Source: Prevotellaceae bacterium (GTDB taxonomy: Bacteria > Bacteroidota > Bacteroidia > Bacteroidales > Bacteroidaceae). From it: a DNA stretch of 42,096 bases. Below the pieces are notes generated by a model. It made no database searches and was not told where the DNA came from. It saw only the letters and a program-made list of their open reading frames with translations. How positions within the stretch are numbered: position 1 is the first letter of the stretch; the number at the start of each line of letters is the position of its first letter. The position numbers and the translations under genes are program-made. The stretch covers positions 1 through 42,096 of the forward strand of contig QAML01000052.1 of NCBI GenBank assembly GCA_003150315.1, written 5' to 3'. Of this stretch, positions 1 to 10,300 are shown piece after piece.

Positions 1-75
1 AAGGCATATATTTTGAAATAAGTGCCTTATATTTTAAAATACATGGCTTGTATTTTTTACAAAGTGCCTTGTGTC
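1..75 (-). repeat. Dispersed palindromic repeat, copy 1 (cut by window start)
   Basis: This is the first of seven copies of an approximately 88-bp AT-rich intergenic repeat. Half-units of the form TACAAGGCACTT or its complement follow each other. Read on the minus strand it has the same order as the other copies: two direct half-units, then an inverted pair. The left end is lost at the window edge. It lies about 100 bp beyond the stop codon of the DEAD-box helicase gene. The gene on its left is not visible, so whether it lies between convergent genes is unknown. Confidence 0.85.
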
Positions 76-173
76 TTTTGTGATAAAGATTTGCTTACTG
101 TAAAACTGGCGGATTTTAGCGAAATAAGCACTAAAACAAACTTACTTTAGGTGTGGAACGTGTAGGATTAATT

Positions 174-1478
174 CTACACTTGTTTGCCTGAGTTTGTTTT
201 TCCCTGTTTATTTCGCTTCGGTGCATTGTTTTTTGCGCTCTTGCGTCTGTCTTCGTTGCTTTTATTGTTGCCTCGCACGTTTTTACTGCCATTTTTATGC
301 TTTTTCTTTTGTCCGCTATTCTCTGTTGGTTCTTTTATAACTTTCATTCCTTCGGGCAAAGGGTATGTTTCCACTTTCTTCTCTATGAGTTTTTCTATGT
401 TTTGGAAACGCAGACGATCGCGCGAACTGATAAGTGTAAGAGATTCCCCTCCCCTGCCCGCTCTTGCGGTACGTCCTATGCGATGGACATAATCTTCGGG
501 GTCTGCGGGAGCGTCATAGTTAACGACAAGCTCTATATCATCTATGTCTATGCCGCGTGAGATTATATCCGTAGCCACAAGCACGGAAATATGATTGTTG
601 CGAAATTTCATCATCGTATCGTCGCGCTGCGCCTGAACGAGATCGGAGTGCATTTCGGCAACATTAACTTTTTGCTTCAGGAGTTCCAATGTAAGCTGTT
701 TGACCATTTTTTTGGAAGACGAGAAAATTATCACTCTGCTCAGTTCCTTGTTTTTGGCAAACAGATCCTTAATGATTGCCTGTTTCTGTGATTCTGCACA
801 ATAGCACACCCTCTGCTTTATGGAAGCCGCAGGTTTTGAAACAGCTATTTTAATTTCTACCGGATTTTTCAATATTCCGCCAGCAAGACGCTTTATCTTG
901 TCGGGCATTGTTGCAGAAAACATTATTTTTTGGCAACAGTCGGGAAGCAATTTGTTTATGCTTAAAATATCGTCATAAAATCCCATGTCGAGCATACGGT
1001 CTGCCTCGTCCAAAACAAAGAATTTTACATTGGAAAAGTCGGGCTTTTCCAACTGTATATGGGCCAACAAACGTCCGGGAGTGGCTATAATCATATCAGC
1101 ACCAAGTTTTAGGCTTCGACTTTCCTGTTCGTAACGTATTCCGTCATTTCCGCCATAGACAGCAACCGAAGACACCGGCACAAAATAAGAAAAGCCTTCC
1201 ATAGCCTGGTCTATCTGTTGGGCAAGCTCGCGAGTTGGAGACATGACAATGCAATTAATTGCGTTCCTACAGTGTTCCCCAACATATAGCTGGTTAATTA
1301 TGGGAAGCAAATAGGCTGCTGTCTTTCCTGTACCGGTTTGCGCAATTCCCATTACATCACGTCCTTCAAGAATCGGCGGGATAGTCTTTTCCTGAATTGG
1401 CGTACATTTTTCAAATCGCATGGCATCAAGTGCATCAAGCACTTTATCATCTAAATCCAAATCATAAAAGTCTATCAT
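174..1478 (-). CDS. DEAD-box ATP-dependent RNA helicase (RhlE-like)
   Basis: An ATP-dependent RNA helicase of 434 residues, expected to remodel RNA in ribosome assembly or mRNA decay. The Q motif lies around residues 22-29, Walker A (AQTGTGKT) at 46-53, DEAD at 157-160, SAT at 188-190, and the HRIGRTARAG motif near the end of the second RecA domain. The last 50 or so residues form a lysine- and asparagine-rich tail typical of RhlE-type proteins and likely to bind RNA. The ATG at 1478 gives a family-typical N-terminus. It is the last gene of the lon-tgt-lptG run, 37 bp after the permease stop, so probably co-transcribed. Subfamily assignment is by overall pattern, and the exact RNA target cannot be read from the sequence. 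Confidence 0.93.
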   Translation of the reverse strand: MIDFYDLDLDDKVLDALDAMRFEKCTPIQEKTIPPILEGRDVMGIAQTGTGKTAAYLLPIINQLYVGEHCRNAINCIVMSPTRELAQQIDQAMEGFSYFVPVSSVAVYGGNDGIRYEQESRSLKLGADMIIATPGRLLAHIQLEKPDFSNVKFFVLDEADRMLDMGFYDDILSINKLLPDCCQKIMFSATMPDKIKRLAGGILKNPVEIKIAVSKPAASIKQRVCYCAESQKQAIIKDLFAKNKELSRVIIFSSSKKMVKQLTLELLKQKVNVAEMHSDLVQAQRDDTMMKFRNNHISVLVATDIISRGIDIDDIELVVNYDAPADPEDYVHRIGRTARAGRGGESLTLISSRDRLRFQNIEKLIEKKVETYPLPEGMKVIKEPTENSGQKKKHKNGSKNVRGNNKSNEDRRKSAKNNAPKRNKQGKTNSGKQV

Positions 1479-1515
1479 CTTATTCTTTTTTATATATCCG
1501 AATTACATTCATTCT

Positions 1516-2730
1516 TTACTTTGGTGCCCTTCGATAGAGAATGAAAGCAATTATGGAAAACAATATATTGGGAATCCACGCCGCCACAAGCGGAGGCATA
1601 TAGGCTTTAACCGCAAATGTAGAAGAAACTGTTTCAAACATTATATATGAAAAGCTTAACGCTAAACCTATACCCAAAGAAAGTCCCATGCCTCCCTTGC
1701 GTTTTTGGCACGACAAGGAAACTCCTATAACCGTAAGTATAAACGCCGCAAAAGGAGAGGCGAATCTTTTGTAGAACTCCACTTCAAACATACTCAAATT
1801 GGCTGCTCCACGCATTTTTTGCTTTTCTATGAATTCGTAAAGCTCGGGGGATGTCAACGTTTCCTGTTGGTTTCTGGAGTACATGAAGTCTGATGGTTCC
1901 ATCATTATAATAGAATCGGTTTCCGCCCCTTTGTATATTTTCTCTCTGAGACCATGTAGTTCACGGACTTCATAATCACGTATTTTCCACTTATAACGCT
2001 TTTGCGCAAGAGTATCATATTGAATGGAAGATGCCGTAAGGTGCGACACAAGTTTCTTGTCGCTGAATTTATCAAGCGAAAAGTTGAAACCGGTCTTCGT
2101 ATCGTTGTCAAAATGCTGAATATACGCAACAACACCAGTATCTACCTGCAACTGGACATTCTCTGCTGTTGTTACCTTCTTCTTATGGATGTATTGCTGA
2201 TCAAAGTTAAGGCGTTCTACATTGCCATGAGGAATGACAAAAGCACCAAGCACGAACGACAACAAGGCAATAACCCCTGCCGATACCATATATGGGCGCA
2301 ATAATCGATTGAATCCCATTCCCGTTGAGCGCATTGCTATAATCTCCGAATTATCGGCAAGTTTTGTTGTAAAGAATATCACCGATATAAAGACAAACAA
2401 AGCACTGAAAAGATTTGCCAGATAAGGAATAAAGTTTAGGTAATAGTCAAATATTATTTCATGCCATGTGGCATGTGAAGATGCAAATTTATCTATTCGC
2501 TCATTAAAGTCGAAAATTGTGGCAATTGCCATGATCAACGCGATGGAAAAGAAATAAGTGCCAAGGAATTTCTTTATTATATAAAAGTCTATCTTGCCAA
2601 GAATGGGCTTTCTTATTTTACTATCCACAGGCTTTTTTTTGTCGGACAGGACTTCTTTTATCTCCGAATCGGGAGTAAAAAACTTACGACACTTAGCCGG
2701 CACACATTTTATCTTTTCCGCAAACTTCAT
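1516..2730 (-). CDS. LptF/LptG (YjgP/YjgQ) family permease
   Basis: An inner-membrane permease of the LptF/LptG family, which with LptB extracts lipopolysaccharide and passes it to the periplasmic bridge. About 404 residues. An N-terminal membrane segment (FYIIKKFLGTYFFSIALIM) is followed by a second in the first third, then a periplasmic beta-rich domain, and two or more C-terminal membrane helices ending YRRAPK, the standard LptF/G topology. The open frame extends to 2772, but the ATG at 2730 shares one base with the tgt stop (TAATG), so this translationally coupled start is preferred. LptF and LptG cannot be told apart here. The gene lies between tgt and the helicase in the same operon. 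Confidence 0.88.
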   Translation of the reverse strand: MKFAEKIKCVPAKCRKFFTPDSEIKEVLSDKKKPVDSKIRKPILGKIDFYIIKKFLGTYFFSIALIMAIATIFDFNERIDKFASSHATWHEIIFDYYLNFIPYLANLFSALFVFISVIFFTTKLADNSEIIAMRSTGMGFNRLLRPYMVSAGVIALLSFVLGAFVIPHGNVERLNFDQQYIHKKKVTTAENVQLQVDTGVVAYIQHFDNDTKTGFNFSLDKFSDKKLVSHLTASSIQYDTLAQKRYKWKIRDYEVRELHGLREKIYKGAETDSIIMMEPSDFMYSRNQQETLTSPELYEFIEKQKMRGAANLSMFEVEFYKRFASPFAAFILTVIGVSLSCQKRKGGMGLSLGIGLALSFSYIMFETVSSTFAVKAYMPPLVAAWIPNILFSIIAFILYRRAPK

Positions 2731-3860
2731 TACAGTCGTCGCATTATAATTGGTAAGACTTCCGATTTCCAATCTTCATAGTCGTCTGCAAGAATGTGAT
2801 TTCTCGCTTCTCCCACAAGATATAAATAGAATGCCAAATTGTGAATAGAAGCAATTTCCATAGCCACCAATTCTTTTGCCTTGAAAACATGATGCAGATA
2901 AGCTTTTGTATAAAGTGTATCAACATAGCTTATTCCTGCGGGATCAATTGGAGAAAAATCATCTTCCCACTTTTTGTTTTTGGCATTAATTATTCCCCGA
3001 CTGGTAAAAAGCATTGCATTTCTGCCGTTGCGCGTGGGCATTACGCAGTCAAACATATCCACTCCTCTTTCAATGCCCTCAAGAATATTTGCAGGAGTAC
3101 CTACTCCCATAAGATATCGCGGACGATTTTGAGGAAGAATTTCATTAACCACTTCTATTATGTGATACATTACCTCTGTCGGCTCTCCCACAGCCAATCC
3201 TCCTATTGCGTATCCGTCAGCATTGTATTGCATTACATTACGCGCACTCTCACGGCGCAAATCGTCGTAAGTACAACCTTGAACTATCGGAAAAAGTGAT
3301 TGGCTGTAACCATATAAAGGCTGCATGGAATTAAAACGTTCAAAACAACGTTCGAGCCAATTTTCCGTAAGTCTCAAACTTTTGCGAGCGTAATCATAAG
3401 TAGAATCTCCAGGAGCGCATTCATCAAAAGCCATAATTATATCCGCACCTATGGCACGCTCTATATCCATTACTTTTTCAGGAGAAAAGAAATGCTTGCT
3501 TCCATCAATATTAGAGCGGAACTCACAACCTTTTTCGCTAATTTTGCGAATATCCGTAAGCGAAAAGACTTGAAATCCCCCGCTATCGGTAAGTATTGGT
3601 TTGTCCCATGAAGAGAACTTATGTAAGCCGCCTGCTTTTTCTAAAATATCTGTTCCGGGACGCAAATAAAGATGATAAGTATTCCCGAGAATTATTTGCG
3701 CCTTCACGCTTTCTTTCAAATCTGGTGCGAGAACACCTTTCACCGTACCCTGTGTACCAACAGGCATAAATATTGGAGTTTTTATCTCTCCATGAGCAGT
3801 TTTAATCACTCCTGCTCTTGCCTGCGTCCTCGCATCGGTATGCTCCAAAACGAATTCCAT
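2730..3860 (-). CDS. tgt: tRNA-guanine (queuine) transglycosylase
   Basis: Exchanges guanine 34 of GUN-anticodon tRNAs for the queuosine precursor preQ1. The 376 residues cover a full-length TIM-barrel enzyme: LTDSGGFQVFSL in the substrate pocket, MAFDEC, GGLAVGEP, and VDMFDCVMPTRNGRN containing the nucleophilic Asp of the family. The C-terminal CxCxxC zinc ligands of the E. coli and Zymomonas enzymes are not present; the matching stretch reads DPAGISYVDTLYTKAYLHH, with only the histidine region kept. It starts 3 nt after the lon stop and its own stop overlaps the permease start, so lon, tgt and lptF/G form one coupled operon. Confidence 0.95.
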   Translation of the reverse strand: MEFVLEHTDARTQARAGVIKTAHGEIKTPIFMPVGTQGTVKGVLAPDLKESVKAQIILGNTYHLYLRPGTDILEKAGGLHKFSSWDKPILTDSGGFQVFSLTDIRKISEKGCEFRSNIDGSKHFFSPEKVMDIERAIGADIIMAFDECAPGDSTYDYARKSLRLTENWLERCFERFNSMQPLYGYSQSLFPIVQGCTYDDLRRESARNVMQYNADGYAIGGLAVGEPTEVMYHIIEVVNEILPQNRPRYLMGVGTPANILEGIERGVDMFDCVMPTRNGRNAMLFTSRGIINAKNKKWEDDFSPIDPAGISYVDTLYTKAYLHHVFKAKELVAMEIASIHNLAFYLYLVGEARNHILADDYEDWKSEVLPIIMRRL

Positions 3861-3863
3861 GCC

Positions 3864-6404
3864 TTACTTATCGTTTTCTTTTACGGAATTTTCTTCTTCC
3901 TTTACAGAAAAGTCTATTGCGTCATCGACTTTTTCATCAAGCAAAGCATAATTCAATACATCCATAACGTTTTCTACATAATGGAATTCCAATCCATTAA
4001 TATAAATCTCGGGAATATCCTCAATATCTTTTTTATTGTCTTTGCTTATTATTATATCACTGATGCCTGCACGCTTTGCCGCAAGAATTTTTTCTTTTAT
4101 TCCTCCCACAGGAAGAACTTTGCCGCGAAGTGTTATCTCTCCAGTCATGGCAAGTTTATCACGCACTTTTCTCTGTGTAAGAGCAGATGCCAACGATGTT
4201 GCAATTGTTATTCCTGCAGAAGGACCGTCTTTAGGCGTTGCACCTTCGGGCACGTGAACATGTATGTTCCAATTATCAAAAATATTGCTGTCAATATCCA
4301 GTTTGTCAGCGTGCGCTTTTATATATTCTAAAGCAAGCACGGCAGATTCTTTCATGACATCGCCAAGATTTCCCGTCAATGTCAACTTTGCGCCTTTGCC
4401 TCTACTCAAACTTGTTTCTATATAAAGAATGACTCCGCCCACAGAAGTCCAGGCAAGACCTGTTACAACTCCTGCGTAAGCATTTCCTTGGTACTTGTCT
4501 CGATTGTACGGAGGATTACCAAGTAATTCTTTTACATCAGACGATTGTATAGCTTTGTCAGCAAATGAAGGTTCTACACCGGAAACTATTCTAAAAGCCA
4601 CCTTACGCATAATTTTGCCCAACTGCTTTTCAAGTTGACGCACACCGCTCTCACGAGTATATAATTCCACTACCGTTTCCAAAGCCTTCTTATTGAGTTG
4701 CACCGTATGACCGGAGTGTTCTTTGTCCAAACCTGCTGCTTTCAATTCCTTTGGAACCAAATGACGCTTGGCTATTTCTATTTTTTCTTCTGTAAGATAT
4801 CCGCTAACCTCTATCAGTTCCATTCTGTCAATAAGAGCAGGAGGGATGGTGTTTAATGAGTTGGCTGTTGCTATAAACATTACCTGCGACAAATCGTAAT
4901 CCATATCCAAGAAGTTATCATGGAAAGAATTGTTCTGCTCCGGATCAAGCACTTCCAAAAGAGCGGAAGCAGGATCACCGTTATAGTTGTTTCCGGAAAT
5001 CTTGTCTATTTCATCTAGTATGAACACAGGATTATTGGAGCCAGCCTTTATCATTCCTTTTATTATACGTCCCGGCATTGCACCAATATATGTACGACGA
5101 TGACCACGTATTTCCGACTCATCATGCAAACCGCCCAAAGAAACTCTTACATATTTGCGTTTCAAAGCTGCCGCTATGCTTTTTCCCAAGGATGTTTTTC
5201 CTACTCCCGGAGGTCCGTAAAGACATATTATGGGAGACTTCTGATCTTTTTTTAGCGTAAGTATTGCAAGATGTTCCAACATGCGCTCTTTAACTTTTTC
5301 CAAGCCGTAATGGTCGCGATTCAAAACGGTACGGGCATGTTTCAAATCGAGATCATCTTTTGTAATAACATTCCATGGCAAAGAAAGAAGCGTTTGCAAA
5401 TAATTAAGTTGAACGCTGTAATCCGGATTTTGAGGATTTATACGCTCAAGTTTCTTTAGCTCACGTTCAAAAAACTTCTTGACATTTTCGGGCAGTTTTT
5501 TCTTTGCAGCCTTTGCCTTTAGTTCGTTTACATCTTGGTTCTGCGGACTTTCGCCGAGCTCATCCTGTATATTCTTTATTTGCTGTTGAAGAAAATATTC
5601 TTTTTGCTGCTTGTCAAGATCTTCACGGGTTTTGTTGCGGATATTGGCTTTCAACGCAGCAAACTGTGCTTCACGATTCAATATGCCTACCAACTTATAA
5701 GCCCTCTTGACCATGGAACTAATCTGCAAAAGTTCGTTTTTCTCCTTTAGCGGGAACGGCAAATTAGTACAAATGAAATTAATAAGGAAAAAGTCATTCG
5801 AAATATTCCTTAGGGCAAACGAAGGTTCAACTTGCATTGCGCTTTGCGACATATAACGTTCGGTTATATCCTTGCAGGCAGCAGCCAAAGCTGCAAACTC
5901 TTTGTTATCCTTTGGAGCAAGTTGTTCTTTGAGAACACTAACCTCGGCTTTCATATATGGTTCGGTAGCCGTAACTTTCTTTATCTTAAAGCGTGCGAAT
6001 CCTTGAAGTATCGCCGTATGTGTATTTTCAGGAAGTTCAAGAACCCTTACCACTTTAGCCAAAGTACCTATTTCATAAATATCTTTCTCGGTAGGAGAAT
6101 CAACCTCCGGCACTTTCTGACTCAACACACCGATATATTCATCAGCTTCGTCTGCATGCTTCACAAGACGCAGACTTGACTTTCTCCCTATTGTACACGG
6201 AATAGCGACACCGGGGAAAAGAGCCATATTTCTCAATGGCAAAATACCTATCTCCCCTTCCACTTTCACGTCAAGTACCTTTTCAACATCGCCGTCAAAG
6301 TCAGCTATCAGTTGAAAATGCTTGTTTTCATTTATATCACCCATTTTGTCTGTATTCATTAATATATGTGGGCTTTCTTGCATGATTGCTTTACAGGTTA
6401 GCAC
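3864..6404 (-). CDS. lon: ATP-dependent endopeptidase Lon
   Basis: Cytosolic AAA+ serine protease that degrades misfolded and regulatory proteins. The substrate-binding N-terminal domain begins near residue 52 ([13 protein letters not shown]). The AAA+ module carries Walker A (GPPGVGKT, around residue 396) and Walker B (FILDEID, around 465). The C-terminal protease domain has the Ser-Lys dyad: Ser729 in DGPSAG and Lys772 in GGIKEK, 43 residues apart as in E. coli Lon. The C-terminus ends in an acidic, lysine-rich tail. The start is uncertain: Met1 (6404), Met8, Met16 and Met21 are all in frame, and the core homology starts only after Met21. The gene heads the operon and has a promoter candidate just upstream, facing the trmN6 promoter. 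Confidence 0.95.
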   Translation of the reverse strand: MLTCKAIMQESPHILMNTDKMGDINENKHFQLIADFDGDVEKVLDVKVEGEIGILPLRNMALFPGVAIPCTIGRKSSLRLVKHADEADEYIGVLSQKVPEVDSPTEKDIYEIGTLAKVVRVLELPENTHTAILQGFARFKIKKVTATEPYMKAEVSVLKEQLAPKDNKEFAALAAACKDITERYMSQSAMQVEPSFALRNISNDFFLINFICTNLPFPLKEKNELLQISSMVKRAYKLVGILNREAQFAALKANIRNKTREDLDKQQKEYFLQQQIKNIQDELGESPQNQDVNELKAKAAKKKLPENVKKFFERELKKLERINPQNPDYSVQLNYLQTLLSLPWNVITKDDLDLKHARTVLNRDHYGLEKVKERMLEHLAILTLKKDQKSPIICLYGPPGVGKTSLGKSIAAALKRKYVRVSLGGLHDESEIRGHRRTYIGAMPGRIIKGMIKAGSNNPVFILDEIDKISGNNYNGDPASALLEVLDPEQNNSFHDNFLDMDYDLSQVMFIATANSLNTIPPALIDRMELIEVSGYLTEEKIEIAKRHLVPKELKAAGLDKEHSGHTVQLNKKALETVVELYTRESGVRQLEKQLGKIMRKVAFRIVSGVEPSFADKAIQSSDVKELLGNPPYNRDKYQGNAYAGVVTGLAWTSVGGVILYIETSLSRGKGAKLTLTGNLGDVMKESAVLALEYIKAHADKLDIDSNIFDNWNIHVHVPEGATPKDGPSAGITIATSLASALTQRKVRDKLAMTGEITLRGKVLPVGGIKEKILAAKRAGISDIIISKDNKKDIEDIPEIYINGLEFHYVENVMDVLNYALLDEKVDDAIDFSVKEEENSVKENDK

Positions 6405-6436
6405 ACTTTTAGCACAAACCCACTTCGTTTAAGATG

Positions 6437-6465
6437 CAAAATTACTCATAATTTGCGAAAACAAA
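6437..6465 (-). promoter_or_regulatory. Candidate promoter of lon-tgt-lptF/G
   Basis: On the minus strand TTTG (6462-6465), a 17-bp spacer and TAATTTTG (6437-6444) resemble the Bacteroidetes -33/-7 pair. The spacer is slightly short against the usual 19-21 bp. It would give an RNA start near 6430, just upstream of the first possible lon ATG. Confidence 0.45.
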
Positions 6466-6484
6466 GGGGCTTTTTGTACTTTTG
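6452..6484 (+). promoter_or_regulatory. Promoter of trmN6 (Bacteroidetes type)
   Basis: TTTG at 6452-6455, 21-bp spacer, TACTTTTG at 6477-6484. This matches the TTTG/TAnnTTTG consensus and predicts a start about 25 nt before the trmN6 ATG. It overlaps the opposing lon promoter candidate, so the two could interfere. Confidence 0.7.
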
Positions 6485-6513
6485 CAAACGTATTAACGTG
6501 TAAACACCAAATA

Positions 6514-7239
6514 ATGGGCTGCCAATTAAACAAGACATTCCGTTTCAAACAATTCTGTATTGAAAGCGGCGGACAATCAATGAGTGTAGGAACCGACGGA
6601 GTTTTACTCGGGGCATGGGCAGAAGCTCCTCAAGCCACAACCATCCTCGACATTGGTACAGGAAGCGGAGTGATAGCCTTGATGCTTGCACAAAGATTTC
6701 CACACGCCGCAATCACAGGCATAGACATAAACGAGCTTGCTATCGAGATAGCTCGTAAGAACGCAAATTCAAGCCCGTTCAAACAAAACACGGAATTCAT
6801 AAACATAGACGCGCGTTCGTTTGTAGCCAACAAAAAATTTGATCTGATTGTCAGCAATCCGCCATTCTTCCCTACGGGAAGTCTCGAAAGCGGAACGGCA
6901 AGAGCAAAGGCAAGGAGCTTTGAGACACTAACGCTGCAACAACTGATAAAATGCGCAAGCAATAATATTTCAAAGCAGGGCACATTCGCAGTAATCATTC
7001 CTTACAATCTTGCGGAGAATTTTGAATTTCTTGCATGGGAAAAAGACTTCTTTCCTGTGCGTTGCACAGATGTAGTTACCGTATCAAACAAACCACCCAA
7101 GCGAAAACTGATGCAATTCGCCCCAAGTTCCAAAGCCATAAAAGAACAAACAAACAACACGCTGACGCTTACAACTTCCGATGGCGCAAAAACAGACGAA
7201 TACATCTCTCTGACAAAAGATTTTTACCTTGACAAATAA
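6514..7239 (+). CDS. trmN6: tRNA1(Val) A37 N6-methyltransferase (TrmN6/YfiC family)
   Basis: SAM-dependent methyltransferase that methylates adenine 37 in valine tRNA in E. coli. The 241 residues show the SAM-binding loop DIGTGSGVIALMLAQRF near residue 46, the acidic motif IDINELAI, and the catalytic NPPFF near residue 113, which marks N6-adenine/N5-glutamine-type methyltransferases. The N-terminal FRFKQFCIESGGQSMSVGTDGVLLG is characteristic of the YfiC group. The ATG at 6514 follows a clear promoter. It stands alone, diverging from lon, and converges on the giant ORF, with a dispersed repeat between their ends. Confidence 0.88.
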   Translation: MGCQLNKTFRFKQFCIESGGQSMSVGTDGVLLGAWAEAPQATTILDIGTGSGVIALMLAQRFPHAAITGIDINELAIEIARKNANSSPFKQNTEFINIDARSFVANKKFDLIVSNPPFFPTGSLESGTARAKARSFETLTLQQLIKCASNNISKQGTFAVIIPYNLAENFEFLAWEKDFFPVRCTDVVTVSNKPPKRKLMQFAPSSKAIKEQTNNTLTLTTSDGAKTDEYISLTKDFYLDK

Positions 7240-7257
7240 TTAGGAAATTAGATATGT

Positions 7258-7344
7258 AAAAAAACATAAGGCACTTTACAAAAAACACAAGGCACATATA
7301 TTAAAACAAGTGCCTTATATTTTAAAATATATGCCTTGTTTTTT
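7258..7344 (+). repeat. Dispersed palindromic repeat, copy 2
   Basis: A copy of the ~88-bp repeat lying 18 bp after trmN6 and 31 bp before the end of the convergent giant gene. It starts with two half-units (ACATAAGGCACTTTACA and ACACAAGGCACATATA) and ends with an inverted pair whose arms have diverged. It directly borders the apparent truncation point of the giant gene. Confidence 0.9.
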
Positions 7345-7375
7345 CGTCTGTTTTACTCCTTTGAAAAACAATCCT

Positions 7376-10300
7376 TTATCTAACAGATCTTCTTTCTACA
7401 TACATATATCTCATTCCAAGTTCCATGAAATGTGTAGTCTTTTCATACTCAGCCACCATTCTTTGCGCCTCTGCCTCTGCGGCGGATACGTCGGCTTCCC
7501 CCGTCAGGGTCGTCAAGCCGGCGTAGTCGCGCTCCGCATCGATAAAGCCGGCGGCGGTCTTTGCCATTCCGGGATTCTGCTTTTTATACTCGGCAAGTTT
7601 TTTCTCCGCCGCCCGCTGCCTCATATACGCATTACGCTCCAAACCATGCTTGGCGAACATATAATCTATAAGTTCTGCGCGGTCTTCTGCCGTCGGAGCA
7701 AGACGGTTTACTTCTTCCATCATCGGGCGTATGAGCAGATGAGCAAAAGCCGCCGATTCTGCCTGATTGACACTCGACAGACGGTTTTCGCCGAGATAGG
7801 CATTCTCGAAACCGTCATAGTCCTCTATGCGTTTCGCCTTGCCTGCCGTGGCTTCCTCTATCGCATCCATGGCTACTTTCAGCGAAAGCATACTGTCCTG
7901 AATGGCTTCGCGGGATTGGAACATATCTGTACTCACCCGGCGTTCGTAAGTCTCACGGGCTTGCGCTTTTTCGTAGTCTTTTGCAGCCCCGTCGCGGAAA
8001 AGTGCATCATTTTTGCTTTCGGGCTTGGGATTTTCGAAATTTTCCACTACCTTTGCCGCAGAATCCAAATCCAAGTATTCCACGTCAGCGAGATTGGTTC
8101 GCTGTTGGGCTATTAGGGTCTGGATTTTTTCTTTATCCAAATACAGAGCCTTACCTTGGCTAATCCAATTCAGCCACTCCGAATTATCCTTTGGAAATAC
8201 GTTCCTGATACTGTTGATTTCAAGTGCCTTTCCTCCTACTGTCGGATTGAGTGATAAACCGACGATGAAATTCTTCCCGTCTTTCTGTAACGGTACTATG
8301 ATATTCTGCGCTTTGGTTTTGTCCCCATAGGAGAATACCGCCAAAGGATTCTGCAATGCTTTTACCAAGTCTTTTACCTCGTACAATTCAAAATTGTGGT
8401 CAAACAGTGTTGCCTTGTCCTGCAATCTTTTCGCATTCATCTGTATAGGCAAATCGGGCACACCCGTTGAACGCAATATTTGTCCAGGATTTCCCATTTG
8501 ATAAATGTGATTGCTTGGAAGGTTGCCGTCAATCTGTTGCTGCAATTCGTTGTTGAACCGGGTATTAAGGGCTGCTACGCTTCCTTCCGACTTTGCATCG
8601 GGTGTAAATTCTCCAACCTTGAACTCGCTCTGCTTCGCCAAGTCGTCGGCGGCACTGAATACCGTATCCTTACCTCCCGACTTCAGGTTCTCGTAGCTCC
8701 TACACAACACATAACGCAGCTCATTATCCGACAAGTCTTCACCCTTAAAGCCTTTCAAACCTATCTTTTCGAGCATCTTCAGGAAGAAGTCCTTTATCCT
8801 CTGCCACCAGCCCGACTTCTTGGCGTTCTCGAAGTCCGTCCTTTCAGCCAGACTTGCCATGTACTCCTCCGTGGCGGTACGCTTGTCGCCGCCATACCGG
8901 CTCGAGTGTTTGTCTATGATACGGCGGATTTCCGCATTCGCCGAGTTATACACATTGCCGAGGAATGTTTCGAAGTTTTCTCCGAACAGTTTGCGCAGCC
9001 CGTGATGCGCCACCGCTTCGTGCAGAAGCGTTACAACGGCATCTCTCTTATCGGCACAATTGCCTATGTTTATCGTAATGCGCCCTGTGCTTCTCTCGAA
9101 CATACCTTTGGCTCTTTCGCGTCTGCCCGCACCACGCCCTGCAGGTTTGTCGACAATGTCCACGTTGTTCAGGTGCAGCTTGCCCGCCATGTCTTCCACG
9201 GCACTTCGCATCTCCTGTTTGCGTGCCTCTTCGGCGTGTTCCCGGGCTTCTTCCTTGGCGCGTACTTCATTTTCGGACTTTACGCCCAAAGCTTGCGACA
9301 GCAGCGGGTAGCGCTCCACGACTTCGTTGCTTGCCACACCCCTGTCAAACGATTCTTTGACCTCTCCGGCATCGTTCTTCAGCCTGTCGATTTCCGCCAT
9401 GAGGGCTTTCATGTCTTCAATGTTATAACCTGATGTTCCCAAATCCACGCTTACGGACAGGTTTTCTTCACCCTGTTTATCCTTGTAGTACGTAAGTTCC
9501 ACGGGCTTCTGCGCCTCTCCGTAGTATTCGGGCTTCGTATGGTCGCTGCTCCTCACTTCCCATTGCACGCCGTCTTTCTCGAAACTCATATAGCGGCTTC
9601 CTGTGCGTGCTTCGTGCATATCGGGCTTTATGCCTTCTGCCTGCAGGTGTCTTGCCAATGCGTTGTAGGTCGCAGTCGGCTTCCTTACAAACTCTATCTT
9701 TCTTCCGTCGCGCAGTTCCTTGCCGCCGCCAACCCTGTATAATCCGTCACTTGGCTTTTTTTCGTCATTTACTTGCAAAATTGATAACAATCTGCTATCT
9801 TTGCCGACAGAAGAAAGGGTAGTCCCCTTGTCATCATACGTGGTAGATAAAGCGTCAATGTTGTCAAGAAGACTGCCTTTTTCTATTTGCGTAAGTGAAT
9901 GGTCATAGTATTTGTAACCGCCTTTTACGCCAATAGTTATTTTCGCCGTATAATCTTCTCCTCCTATTTTCAGCCCGCACACGTAGTATCTGTATCTGTC
10001 ATACTTTCCGTTGTTCTTTTCGTTCGGAACTTCATCTATAAAAATGGAGTTTTCTATCATCTGCGGAATCACGGCAAGACTTTTCAAATGCGCCTCATTC
10101 CCCATACTGTGAGAAGTTACCTTCTGAATGCCGTCTTTGCGTAATTCTACGGTTTCCCCGGTATCTTTTATTCTATATTCTCCCCGCAAATTGTTTTTCA
10201 GCCATTCTTTCGCACTTTCGCGGTTGAGTTCATATTTGCCTTTATACTCATTCCCCGTTATTTCTACCGGCTTGCTCTCCCGTAGCTTCTCTATCCGCTC

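Noticed and set aside
160..179. Near-palindrome GTGTAGGATT/AATTCTACAC over the helicase stop codon as a terminator
   Set aside because: The 10-bp arms pair, but no T-run follows on the minus strand, so termination is not supported.
7310..8116. A plus-strand 268-codon frame that starts inside repeat copy 2
   Set aside because: It begins in the repeat peptide and then runs antisense through the 3' end of the giant gene; no family resemblance.
8480..9433. A 317-codon open frame on the plus strand within the giant gene
   Set aside because: Antisense to clear zincin-encoding codons (HEAVAH); a by-product of GC-rich codon use.
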